This document shows positions 41,249-50,295 of a stretch of 57,961 nucleotides of DNA, piece after piece. The stretch's first letter is position 1, and the number at the start of each line of letters is the position of its first letter. The stretch is from a bacterium (GTDB taxonomy: Bacteria > JAHJDO01). Location of the stretch: NCBI GenBank assembly GCA_018812485.1, contig JAHJDO010000062.1, positions 1 through 57,961 of the forward strand. Reading direction: 5' to 3'. Position numbers and translations under genes: made by a program. The notes below the pieces were generated by a model. That model was not told the origin of the DNA. It worked only from the letters and a program-made list of their open reading frames with translations, and searched no databases.

Positions 41249-41890
41249 ATGAATAAAATCACAATAATACTAATCGCATTATGTATGTCTCTAGTCTCGC
41301 TTAATGCTTACACTGAGCAGAGTGTAGAGGATGTGCTCAGTAGACTTGAGGTGAAGATGTCGGAGATAAAAACTTTGCAAACTGATTTTGTTCAGGAGAA
41401 AAAGCTGGCGATCTTTGATAGAGAGATTATTTTGAAGGGCAAAATATTTCTTAAAAAGCCGGATCTTTTTGCATGGCATACTGAAGAGCCAACTCGGTAT
41501 TCCATGGTTATAAGGGATGATATTATTTCCCAGTGGGATGAAGATATAGACCAGGTTCAGAAGGTAAGTATGAAGGATAATCCTGCGTTTCAAACCGTTG
41601 TCGGGCAAATGAGAAAGTGGCTTTCAGGCATATATATGCCATTACTGGAAGAATACAATATAACAGTACTCGGGCAAAACCCGGTTTCTCTTAAATTCAC
41701 GCCGCGCGAAAATACAATGGCTTATAATATTATCAACTATGTAAGGATTGTATTCAGAGAGGATGAACGCTATATCCACGAGATATACATAAATGAGAAA
41801 ACAGGCGATTCTACGCTTCTCAGGTTTAATGACACCATGCTGAATACTCCGATCGATGATGCAGCATGGGAGGTCAAACCGCGTGGCTGA
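41249..41890 (+). CDS. LolA-like periplasmic lipid carrier
   Basis: About 213 residues from the ATG at 41249 (GGAG 6 bases upstream; an ATG at 41234 would also be in frame). Signal peptide MNKITIILIALCMSLVSLNA. The mature part follows the LolA half-barrel: IKTLQTDFVQEKKLAIFDRE, KGKIFLKKPDLFAWHTEEP. APE and flexirubin clusters carry such a LolA homologue, thought to move the lipid product across the periplasm. The 3' end overlaps the MMPL gene. Confidence 0.82.
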   Translation: MNKITIILIALCMSLVSLNAYTEQSVEDVLSRLEVKMSEIKTLQTDFVQEKKLAIFDREIILKGKIFLKKPDLFAWHTEEPTRYSMVIRDDIISQWDEDIDQVQKVSMKDNPAFQTVVGQMRKWLSGIYMPLLEEYNITVLGQNPVSLKFTPRENTMAYNIINYVRIVFREDERYIHEIYINEKTGDSTLLRFNDTMLNTPIDDAAWEVKPRG

Positions 41891-44240
41891 TAAACGGAAA
41901 CGTCTTATATCCGTGCTTGCAGCAGGCATAATCATTTTTGCAGCGATTGGTCTCAGGTTTATTTCTTTTGATAATAACATTGAACTAATGCTTCCTGCGA
42001 ATCCTGAGATTCTTCGCAGTATGCGTTTTCTCAGAGACTCAAATCTTTCGGATAAGGTTATTCTTTCTCTAAAACTGAAATCTTCAAAATATACAACTCA
42101 AGACCTTATTCAGGCTGTTGACCAATTAGAAAAGGCTTTAAAGCCGCCTCTGATAACAGATGTAATAAGCGGCATTTCCAAAGCAGATCTAGTGCAGGAG
42201 ATGCATTTATTTATGAGGTATGTTCCGCAGCTGCTCAACGAACAGGCTCTCTCCAAAATTGATAGACAGATAACCCCTGAAGGAGTAAAAACGAGCTTAA
42301 GCAGAAACTATCAGCAATTACTGACTCCTGGCAGTGGATTTGTAATGCCGTTCATTCGCTCTGACCCGCTTGGGATAAAATCCGGATTTCTTGCTAATAT
42401 AGGAAAGCTTTCCAGTTCATTAGGATATAAGGTTAAGATTAGGGATGGACATTTTATCAGTCAGAACGGCAGAAATGCTATGCTTATTCTTAAAACTCCT
42501 GTACGTCTTACTGATGGATTCGGCTCCAAAAAGCTGGTGGCGTATCTGCATAAACAGTTAGAGTCTCTACCTGAATTTGTTTCAGCTGATATCATAGCTG
42601 GTCACATTCATACAATCAGCAATGAAGATGTAATAAAAAGGGATATTCTCCTGACATTGACTATTGCCTCAGTTGCCTTTCTCTTATTATTCCTGTTCAT
42701 ATTCAGGGATATAAGGGCAATTCTTATCTTTCTTATACCTCTGATATCAGTTCTTGTTTCCATAAATCTCTCAGCTATTGTTCTTGGAAAGTTGTCATAT
42801 TTTATTATTGGTATGGGAGCTGTTATTGCCGGCATTGCTGTAGATTATGGGATTCACGTTTATCTGGCCGTACGCACAGGAGCTGGCCGGCCTGATGCAG
42901 TTAAGAAAATAATAAAACCGGTAATAATTGCTGCATTAACTACAATAGGTGTTTTTGCTGCATTCTTCTTTTCCAGTGTTCAGGGGTATCATCAGCTCGC
43001 CCTTTTCTCAATCATCAGTATTATTCTCTGTCTTATCTGTGCCTTGTTTGTCTTACCCTATCTTTTAACCGGGAAGCATTACATGGAGCTTCCTGCTATA
43101 CTCAAACAAAGAAGTTCTATGCACTCGCAGGTTTTCGATCGGATATGTGTTGCCTGCTGGGGAGTGATTATAATTGCTGCAATAGCTCTATCGTGGCAGG
43201 TAGAATTTAATAGCGATATTAGTCAATTGGATGGGAGTAAACAAGAGATTATACAGACTGAACAGGAATTCCATAATGTGTGGGGAGGCGCGGATAAACC
43301 AGCAATCTTAGTGATATCGGGGGAAAATTTGGAAGAAGCGCTTCAGTGTAATGAGCGCATTTACACCGAAGCAGTAAATGAAATAGGAGAAAAAATTTTT
43401 TCAAGTTTTGCAGAATTGTGGCTGTCAAATCAAGCACGAATAGCAAACTCTGCGCGCTGGAACAAGTTCTGGAGAGAAGGAAGAGAAACAAAATTGAAAG
43501 AGCTTCTCCAAGAGCATGGTCAGGCATATCATTTTTCCGATGATGCATTTTCCCCGTTTTTTAAAAATCTCTATACTGAAAAGGTTATTAAAAATACACC
43601 TGAGGGGCTTACTTTCTTTGACCAGTTAAAAGAACGATTTGTACTGAAGAAAGCAGATGAATATCAGGTGTTATCATTTTTTCCGGATAAGGATAAATGT
43701 GTTAAGACGCTGAACGCAATAATCAGCCGTTATCCGAGGACATTCTTAGTATCCAGAAATGCTTTTTCCAGCATACTTTCTCAGGCAGTTTCTTCAGAAG
43801 TTATTTTTTTATCGGTAATTGCTGGGCTGTTAATTCTGATATTAACCTGTTTATTGCTAAGAAACATACGGCTAACTGTGCTTGCCCTGATTCCGGTTAT
43901 CACAGGCATTCTATTGATATTAGGGATCATTCCTGTACTGGGGTTATCTCTAAATGCTCCTTGTGTTATTGCCGGGATAATTGTTATTGGTCTCTGCATT
44001 GACTATGGGATATTCATGGTTTATACTTGTGAATATAATTTAAAAACAGGAACGCGCATGGCAGTTTCATTGTCAGCTCTCACAACAGTTATTGGGGCAG
44101 GTGCGCTTTTGTTTGCTCTGCATCCGGTATTGTTTTCTATTGGGATAACACTTGTAATAGGAGTATCAGGAGGGTATATTTCAGCGCTATTGGTTATTCC
44201 CTCAATGTATAGATTATGGCAAAAACCAAAAAAAGCATAG
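41883..44240 (+). CDS. MMPL/RND-type lipid exporter
   Basis: About 785 residues from GTG at 41883, which follows GGAGG and overlaps the lolA-like stop. Twelve membrane helices are expected in the 1+5, 1+5 RND arrangement with two large periplasmic loops. AVIAGIAVDYGIHVYLAVRT and GIIVIGLCIDYGIFMVYT are the duplicated TM4-type motifs with the Asp-Tyr-Gly of MMPL proteins. It probably extracts the lipid from the inner membrane and hands it to the LolA-like carrier. Confidence 0.87.
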   Translation: MADKRKRLISVLAAGIIIFAAIGLRFISFDNNIELMLPANPEILRSMRFLRDSNLSDKVILSLKLKSSKYTTQDLIQAVDQLEKALKPPLITDVISGISKADLVQEMHLFMRYVPQLLNEQALSKIDRQITPEGVKTSLSRNYQQLLTPGSGFVMPFIRSDPLGIKSGFLANIGKLSSSLGYKVKIRDGHFISQNGRNAMLILKTPVRLTDGFGSKKLVAYLHKQLESLPEFVSADIIAGHIHTISNEDVIKRDILLTLTIASVAFLLLFLFIFRDIRAILIFLIPLISVLVSINLSAIVLGKLSYFIIGMGAVIAGIAVDYGIHVYLAVRTGAGRPDAVKKIIKPVIIAALTTIGVFAAFFFSSVQGYHQLALFSIISIILCLICALFVLPYLLTGKHYMELPAILKQRSSMHSQVFDRICVACWGVIIIAAIALSWQVEFNSDISQLDGSKQEIIQTEQEFHNVWGGADKPAILVISGENLEEALQCNERIYTEAVNEIGEKIFSSFAELWLSNQARIANSARWNKFWREGRETKLKELLQEHGQAYHFSDDAFSPFFKNLYTEKVIKNTPEGLTFFDQLKERFVLKKADEYQVLSFFPDKDKCVKTLNAIISRYPRTFLVSRNAFSSILSQAVSSEVIFLSVIAGLLILILTCLLLRNIRLTVLALIPVITGILLILGIIPVLGLSLNAPCVIAGIIVIGLCIDYGIFMVYTCEYNLKTGTRMAVSLSALTTVIGAGALLFALHPVLFSIGITLVIGVSGGYISALLVIPSMYRLWQKPKKA

Positions 44241-44905
44241 CGTTATATTTGCTGTTTGCAGGATTAGTTGGATTGTGCAGTACAGGGTGCAGCAGTGTTC
44301 CGTTTAAAAAGGTTCAATATGTTTCGGTCAGCAAAGTGCAGCCTGCAGCAATTCGGGAACAATTTGCCAGTACACTTCCTCGAAAATTTAAGATAGTTAG
44401 CACAATTGTTTTTCAGTATAGGCGGCATAAGTTCTCTGCTATTGGCTACACTGATATTGATTCTCTTCAAAAGCTTTTCAAAATTGTCTGTCTTAATCAT
44501 GCAGGTATTAAGTTATTTGAGTTAGCCGGAAATGATAATAGCGTTGAATGCAAGTTCGCTTTTGAAGGAGCTTCTTTCCCCGGCAATTTTGCCCAAGCAG
44601 TGGCAGATGATATCAGAAGAATTTATTTTGACTCTATTCCTGATCCTGAAGCTAAAATATATAAAAAGAAAAAGAAGATTGTTTTCAGGCAGCCTTCAGA
44701 AACAGGTGTAATGGAATACATATTTGCCGGCGCTGACAATCTCTTAGTTGAAAAACGGTATTATAAAGGGTGGCGAAGAATCTGGAGTGTTTTTTATTAT
44801 GAGTATCGCAGAAAGAACGGAAAACTATATCCATCAGGCATTATGCTCAGACATCATAAATACAACTATCAGCTAACTGTGCGATTGAAGGAGATTCAAA
44901 CATGA
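44216..44905 (+). CDS. outer-membrane-type lipoprotein (DUF3261-like)
   Basis: 229 residues. The N-terminal segment LYLLFAGLVGLCSTGC is a lipoprotein signal with the lipidated Cys in STGCSS. The rest is beta-rich and LolB-like in character. A lipoprotein of this kind is standard beside the MMPL gene in APE clusters and may receive the cargo at the outer membrane. It overlaps the MMPL gene by 25 bases and the dehydratase by 4. Confidence 0.65.
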   Translation: MAKTKKSIALYLLFAGLVGLCSTGCSSVPFKKVQYVSVSKVQPAAIREQFASTLPRKFKIVSTIVFQYRRHKFSAIGYTDIDSLQKLFKIVCLNHAGIKLFELAGNDNSVECKFAFEGASFPGNFAQAVADDIRRIYFDSIPDPEAKIYKKKKKIVFRQPSETGVMEYIFAGADNLLVEKRYYKGWRRIWSVFYYEYRRKNGKLYPSGIMLRHHKYNYQLTVRLKEIQT

Positions 44906-45288
44906 ATAAACTTATGCAGGAGATAAAACAATGCATGTTTGATTTAGCTGAAACTAAGAAAGGGGAAGTAACTGCGCGCTTTCTTTTTCCCGCAGAGTTC
45001 ATTGGGTTTCAGGGGCATTTTCCAGACAAACCTGTTCTACCGGGTGTTTGTAAAATACAGGCGGTTATAGTAATGCTTCAGGCATGGGAAAAGGGGAATG
45101 TCAGACTGAAGGAAATTGTTCTGGCAAAATTCCTTTCACCAGTTTCCCCCGAAGAAGAAATTGTTTTTAATTACAGTAAGCAAACAGAAAGCAACGGCGA
45201 AGCACTCATAAAAGCATCAGTAACCAGTCAGGATAAAAAAGTTGCTGAACTGCAACTGAAGGTAAGTTTTAAAAATGAAACACAGTAG
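44902..45288 (+). CDS. hotdog 3-hydroxyacyl-ACP dehydratase (FabZ/ApeI-like)
   Basis: 128 residues. GFQGHFPDKPVLPGVCKIQAV is the FabZ active-site motif with the catalytic His. The C-terminal strands are typical of the hotdog fold, but the protein is somewhat divergent. It dehydrates the 3-hydroxyacyl-ACP from the ketoreductase. Together with the fused dehydratase this gives two, as in APE systems. Confidence 0.85.
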   Translation: MNKLMQEIKQCMFDLAETKKGEVTARFLFPAEFIGFQGHFPDKPVLPGVCKIQAVIVMLQAWEKGNVRLKEIVLAKFLSPVSPEEEIVFNYSKQTESNGEALIKASVTSQDKKVAELQLKVSFKNETQ

Positions 45289-46438
45289 AACTAATATGCA
45301 TGCGCCAGAGGCAGTTGTTGTTGCCTGTGACCTCATAACTCCTTACGGCTTGGGCATTGATGCGTGCTGGAATGGGCTTTTATCCGGGAAGACCGCAATA
45401 AATCCATTAGACCGTTTTGATACAGATGTATTTCAAACAAAAAAAGCGGCTACAATCGCTGAACTCAAGACTGGTCAAAGTGATTCTCTGGTAATGCAGA
45501 TGCTGAAGCCGTTGCTAGAGAAAGCGTCTGCTATTATTCCAAAAGACGCTCTTTTAATTTTAGCAACCACAACAGGCGAAATAGATATTCTGGAGAAACA
45601 GGTTCTTAATGCCAAAGATAATGCGGACGAAAGCGCACCAGGATATTTGTTGGAGAAGGTACAATGTTTGAGCGGAATAAAAGCGCCCGGGATTATTGTA
45701 TCTGCAGCATGTACTTCTTCAAGCAGCGCAATTGCGCAGGCAGGAGCAATGATCCGTAGTAAAGAGCATGACTGTGTGCTGATAGTTGCCTGTGATATTG
45801 TAAGTGAATTTGTTTTTGCCGGGTTTTCTTCTTTGATGGCATTAGATAAAGATACAGCGCGGCCTTTTGATAAAAACAGAAGCGGTCTAAGTCTTGGCGA
45901 AGCAGCAGGATTTGTTCTGGTTATGAGTAAAGAAAGAGCTATTCAAGAAGAAAGGTCTATTATTGGAGAAATAGCCGGTTGGGGACTGACAAATGATGCT
46001 AATCATATGACCGGTCCGTCCAGAGATGGAAGCGGACTGGCGCTGGCTATGCGTAAAGCCATGCGATCAGCAGATATTTCTGAGGATGCTGTAGGATGCA
46101 TAGCTGCGCATGGCACTGGAACTATGTATAATGACGCTATGGAAATGAAGGCGTTTAAATCTGTTTTTGCCTCCGGAGCTCTTCCAACATATTCCATTAA
46201 GGGAGGAATAGGCCATACAATGGGAGCGGCAGGTCTGGTGGAAACAATTGTGGCATTGCGCTCGTTAAGAGAAAAACTTGTTCCTCCTACAGTTAATCTG
46301 CTCGTTGCTGATGATGAAGCTGAGGGCTGGGTCTCCACTGAGCCGGACTCATTTGACAACCCTGTAACTATTTCTATTAATGCTGGTTTTGGCGGAGTGA
46401 ATTCCGCATTGGTATTGAAAAAAGGGAATAGGCAGTAG
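45275..46438 (+). CDS. second beta-ketoacyl-ACP synthase, intact triad
   Basis: 387 residues. Cys146 in VSAACTSSSSAIAQ, His279 in AAHGTGTMYND and His314 in GGIGHTMGAAGLVE are all present. Compared with the first KS the active-site surroundings differ (ACTS versus ACAS), suggesting a different chain-length or priming role. It overlaps the dehydratase gene by 14 bases and is followed after 2 bases by a KS-like protein. Confidence 0.9.
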   Translation: MKHSRTNMHAPEAVVVACDLITPYGLGIDACWNGLLSGKTAINPLDRFDTDVFQTKKAATIAELKTGQSDSLVMQMLKPLLEKASAIIPKDALLILATTTGEIDILEKQVLNAKDNADESAPGYLLEKVQCLSGIKAPGIIVSAACTSSSSAIAQAGAMIRSKEHDCVLIVACDIVSEFVFAGFSSLMALDKDTARPFDKNRSGLSLGEAAGFVLVMSKERAIQEERSIIGEIAGWGLTNDANHMTGPSRDGSGLALAMRKAMRSADISEDAVGCIAAHGTGTMYNDAMEMKAFKSVFASGALPTYSIKGGIGHTMGAAGLVETIVALRSLREKLVPPTVNLLVADDEAEGWVSTEPDSFDNPVTISINAGFGGVNSALVLKKGNRQ

Positions 46439-46440
46439 TT

Positions 46441-47016
46441 ATGATAGTTATTTCAGGTATTGGCTGGATTAGTAAAAAAAAATATGGCTGTGTGAAAAAG
46501 GCAGTATGCAGAGGTTATACTGATATAAAGTCCCTGCATTCAAAGCTGCAGAATGAATCGATATTTTTGTATCCTGTGAAGAATTTCGGAAGATTTGACA
46601 TGACTTCAAAAATGGCTTGCTGTGCAGGCGCTCTGGCACTGCATGATGCAGGAGTAAAGTATTCCGAAAAACGCAAACAGGATATTGGAATTATCGGCAC
46701 AAATACTGATGGATGTCTAAGATCCAATCTTAATTATTTCAAAGATTATGTGCAGACAGGCAGAAAACTTGCGCGTGGTAATCTTTTTATCTATACACTT
46801 CCATCAAGCTCTCTGGCAGAAGCAGCAATTCACTTTGGATTTCAGTGTCCATTGCTGTATATCATGTTTCCACAAAAACAGGTTTCTTCCTTACTGCAAT
46901 ATGTAGAAGGCATAATATCCCGCAAAGAGGCATCAACAGTGCTGGCTATGAAAGTAGATGAAAAGAAGGCTGTATGTTTTGTTCTGAGCGGGGAAGATGA
47001 CTCTTCTTCCAAATAA
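46441..47016 (+). CDS. short ketosynthase-like protein lacking the active Cys
   Basis: 191 residues, about half of a KS. It begins as a KS N-terminal domain (MIVISGIGWISKK; MTSKMACCAGALALHDAGV; IGIIGTNTDGCLRS). Where the nucleophile Cys would lie it reads NLFIYTLPSSSLAEAAIHFG, with no Cys. Similar short KS-like proteins occur in APE and flexirubin clusters. It probably pairs with the adjacent intact KS as a chain-length-factor-like subunit. Confidence 0.72.
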   Translation: MIVISGIGWISKKKYGCVKKAVCRGYTDIKSLHSKLQNESIFLYPVKNFGRFDMTSKMACCAGALALHDAGVKYSEKRKQDIGIIGTNTDGCLRSNLNYFKDYVQTGRKLARGNLFIYTLPSSSLAEAAIHFGFQCPLLYIMFPQKQVSSLLQYVEGIISRKEASTVLAMKVDEKKAVCFVLSGEDDSSSK

Positions 47017-47184
47017 ATACGCAGTTCATCCTTTCCCCTTTATGGTTTGAGAATGGTGGAGTATAATACTTTTGCCTATTTTATTGAGATTTTAAGCAAT
47101 TTGAGCTATGGTAATATTAAAGGAGAATGACTGGGAGAAGATTTTAAAGCAAGGACAAATAAATAGGTCAAAAATAGAATTGAG

Positions 47185-50100
47185 ATGATAGAGAAAATAA
47201 TCAGTTTTTTCCTGAAACGACATTTACTTGCAAATTTAATATTTATTACTATTTTTCTGGGTGGGATTATTGCCTGGAACAATACCGGGAAAGAGGAGAT
47301 GCCTGATATTGAATTTGATCACGCCAACGTAGTAGCGCGCTATCCTGGCGCAACTGCCGAGGAAATCGAGCATTTTCTTACCAAGCCGCTGGAAGAGCAG
47401 GTAAAAGGGCTTGATGGTGTTTATCGGGTTACCAGTACTATCAGTGATGGGAGCACTAACATAAGTATTGATTTTGAGAAGGGTTATCCTAATCTTGATG
47501 AAGCCCTGATGGAAGTAAAAAACGCGGTGCTCGAGGTGAATCTGCCTGATGATGTGGTTGATGAGCCGGAGGTGCATGTCTGGAAGACCTCCAAAATGGC
47601 GATCATTGATATAGTATTAATTGATACCCAGCAACACCTTCTTGATAATGGCTCACGCAAACGTCTGCAGCAATATGTGTATACCCTTGAGCAGCAGCTT
47701 TTGAACTTGCCTGAAGTCAACAGTATAGAAAAATCCGGCTATCTTCAGGAAGAGATCCAGATAATGATTAAACCGGAAAAATTAAAGGAATTTGATATTC
47801 CTTTTAATACTGTGATGCAGGAAGTCAAGAACAGTCATATCCGTCAGCCTGCCGGGAGCATAGAAGCAAAGGATGAGCCGAAAGTAACATTGCTCTCTGA
47901 GCTTGATACAGTCGAAAAATTAGAAAATTTTGTAATACAAGGCGGTTTTGATGGTCAATTTGTCAGGCTCAAAGATGTAGCCGATATTAATCATAGCTTT
48001 AAAAAGAATGATTCAATACTTAAAGTTAATGGCCATGAAGGCGTAGTCATCAGAGTGGTTAAAAACAGTTCTTACGGTATACTTGAGGCGCTTGAGGCGG
48101 TAAAAAAACAAATTAAGACTTTTCACGATAATAACCTCAAGGACACGAAAATTGAGCTTATTGCGCTGGATGATGCATCTGTGGATTTGAAAAACAGATT
48201 ATCTATTGTTATGACAAATGGTTTATTAGGATTTATATTGATACTGATTGCACTTTTCATCTTTTTGAATTTCAGAGCAGCCATCTGGGTAGCGATGGGT
48301 ATTCCCTTTACGTTTTGTTTCGCGATGATTTGTTTGTTTATGTACGGTTACACGATTAACAATATAACTCTTGCCGCAGTGATCATAGTTTTAGGTATGA
48401 TCGTCGATGACGCTATTGTGGTTTCTGAGAATATTACTCGTCTGCGCCTGGAAGGGGTGCCGTCTGAGCAAGCCGCAATCAAGGGGACCGCGTTTGTTTT
48501 TATTCCGGTGGTGGCGAGTATTTTAACTACTTGTGTCGCTTTTGTTCCTCTTTTTTTCTTTCAGGGCCGCTTTGGTAAGATGCTTGTCTTTATCCCGCCG
48601 GTCATATTTTTTATGCTTGGAGCGAGCCTTTTTGAATCATTATTTATCCTTCCCGGGCATATGCACCTAAATCTTTCGGTATTCAAGAAAAAAACATTTC
48701 GCCAGACCGAAGAGCACTGGTTTAATAGAATAGAAGATAAATATGCTAAACTCTTAAATAAGCTTCTTTCTTTTAAATGGCGTATATTTTTAGTTTTTGT
48801 CTTGCTGCTTATTTTCTCAGGGTATATCGTTAAGACAAAGATGAAGTATGTTATGTTTCCGCGTGAGGAGACCAGGGAGATTTCTTTAACCGGCGAGGCT
48901 GGTGAGCAGGCGGATAAATATGAAACTGCTAAGCTTACCATGCAGGTTGAGGAGGTGATCGAGTCTTACCTTGGGAAAGAAGTTATAGGTTTCAAGACGC
49001 AGATAGCCAGGAGCAGGTGGGGCAGAGCGGTACAGGAGAATAAATTTCAAATGGGTGTTGAAATTCTGCCGAAAGAGAAGCGTAGAAAATCAGCTGATCA
49101 GATAATTAGGGAGTGGGAGAAGAGCTTCGCAGATATTAAAGGCCTTAAAGATATACAAGTCACAAAGAGCCGATGGGGGCACGCGTCAGGGAGCCCGATA
49201 GAGCTGATCGTTCAGGAGAATGATGATCAGGTAAGAGACACGGTCGCTCAAGAGCTTGCCAGCATAATGAAAAAGCATCCGGCGCTTGAGAATGTTGAAA
49301 TAGAGAAGCCTTTAGATAATCAGGAATACAAGATCAGTCTTAATCGTGAAAAGATCAAGCGTTTATCCATAACCCCGAGTGATGTTTCTTCCACTCTTAG
49401 AGCGGCGCTTGAAGGAACGGTTATTTATGAAATACTGCAAGGCGATGAAGATATAGATGTTCGATTTACTATTATTGAGCAGGCCAAGGCTGATATTGAG
49501 CGTGTTCTTGATATTCCTATAGAGAATGCGGGCAAATACTTGGTCCCTTTAAGAGATATAGTGGATGTTAAACAGACTGTCACGCCGAATTCTATTGAAA
49601 GAAAAGACTCAAAAAGGATTACAACTATCTTTGCTGATATCAAAAAAGGAGCCGGCCTGACGCCTGTTGAAATAGCTGAGCAGCTTGAAGATAGAGAGTT
49701 CCCTAACATATTATCTAAGCACCCTACGCTTTTGCTTAATTTCGAAGGGGAAGTTAAGGATACGCGTGAGAGTAAGGGGGATTTTGCCAGTTCCATAATT
49801 ATGGCAATATTGCTCATATATATTATCCTTGTTTTAATATTGAATTCATTATTGAAGCCGATTATTATTCTGCTGGCGATCCCTTTTGGTATTGTTGGGG
49901 TAGTACTGGCCTTCTGGCTGCATGGTAAAGTCTTGTTTGGTTTCTTCGCGGCCATTGGCGTGATCGGATTGGCAGGTGTCGTGGTTAATGATGCTATAAT
50001 CATGCTGGTAAAGTTAGAGAAGACTTTTGATAGCACTAAGGGGAGGGCGGGTTTAAATGAGCGGATCTCTTCGATAGCGAAAACCAGGTTAAGAGCGATA

Positions 50101-50295
50101 GTATTGACTACGCTTACGACCGTTGCCGGGCTTCTTCCTACTGCCTATGGATTTACCGGATATGACGCTATGCTGGCGGAGATGATGCTTGCTCTTTGCT
50201 GGGGTTTGATTTTCAGTACCGTGATCACGCTTATTTTAGTTCCTTGTATGTATAGCGTGATTAAAGAAATTCAGGTTAAATTAGGAAAGCTGTGA
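47185..50295 (+). CDS. RND-family efflux pump (AcrB/HAE1-like)
   Basis: 1036 residues, full length, with twelve membrane helices and two periplasmic loops. N-terminal NTGKEEMPDIEFDHANVVARYPGA-type sequence and the TM4 motif VLGMIVDDAIVVSEN with the two proton-relay Asp are present. It is followed directly by a TolC-like gene, but no periplasmic adaptor gene is in the window. Codon use looks richer in G/C than the preceding cluster genes, so it may have joined later. Possible roles are product export or general efflux. Confidence 0.92.
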   Translation: MIEKIISFFLKRHLLANLIFITIFLGGIIAWNNTGKEEMPDIEFDHANVVARYPGATAEEIEHFLTKPLEEQVKGLDGVYRVTSTISDGSTNISIDFEKGYPNLDEALMEVKNAVLEVNLPDDVVDEPEVHVWKTSKMAIIDIVLIDTQQHLLDNGSRKRLQQYVYTLEQQLLNLPEVNSIEKSGYLQEEIQIMIKPEKLKEFDIPFNTVMQEVKNSHIRQPAGSIEAKDEPKVTLLSELDTVEKLENFVIQGGFDGQFVRLKDVADINHSFKKNDSILKVNGHEGVVIRVVKNSSYGILEALEAVKKQIKTFHDNNLKDTKIELIALDDASVDLKNRLSIVMTNGLLGFILILIALFIFLNFRAAIWVAMGIPFTFCFAMICLFMYGYTINNITLAAVIIVLGMIVDDAIVVSENITRLRLEGVPSEQAAIKGTAFVFIPVVASILTTCVAFVPLFFFQGRFGKMLVFIPPVIFFMLGASLFESLFILPGHMHLNLSVFKKKTFRQTEEHWFNRIEDKYAKLLNKLLSFKWRIFLVFVLLLIFSGYIVKTKMKYVMFPREETREISLTGEAGEQADKYETAKLTMQVEEVIESYLGKEVIGFKTQIARSRWGRAVQENKFQMGVEILPKEKRRKSADQIIREWEKSFADIKGLKDIQVTKSRWGHASGSPIELIVQENDDQVRDTVAQELASIMKKHPALENVEIEKPLDNQEYKISLNREKIKRLSITPSDVSSTLRAALEGTVIYEILQGDEDIDVRFTIIEQAKADIERVLDIPIENAGKYLVPLRDIVDVKQTVTPNSIERKDSKRITTIFADIKKGAGLTPVEIAEQLEDREFPNILSKHPTLLLNFEGEVKDTRESKGDFASSIIMAILLIYIILVLILNSLLKPIIILLAIPFGIVGVVLAFWLHGKVLFGFFAAIGVIGLAGVVVNDAIIMLVKLEKTFDSTKGRAGLNERISSIAKTRLRAIVLTTLTTVAGLLPTAYGFTGYDAMLAEMMLALCWGLIFSTVITLILVPCMYSVIKEIQVKLGKL

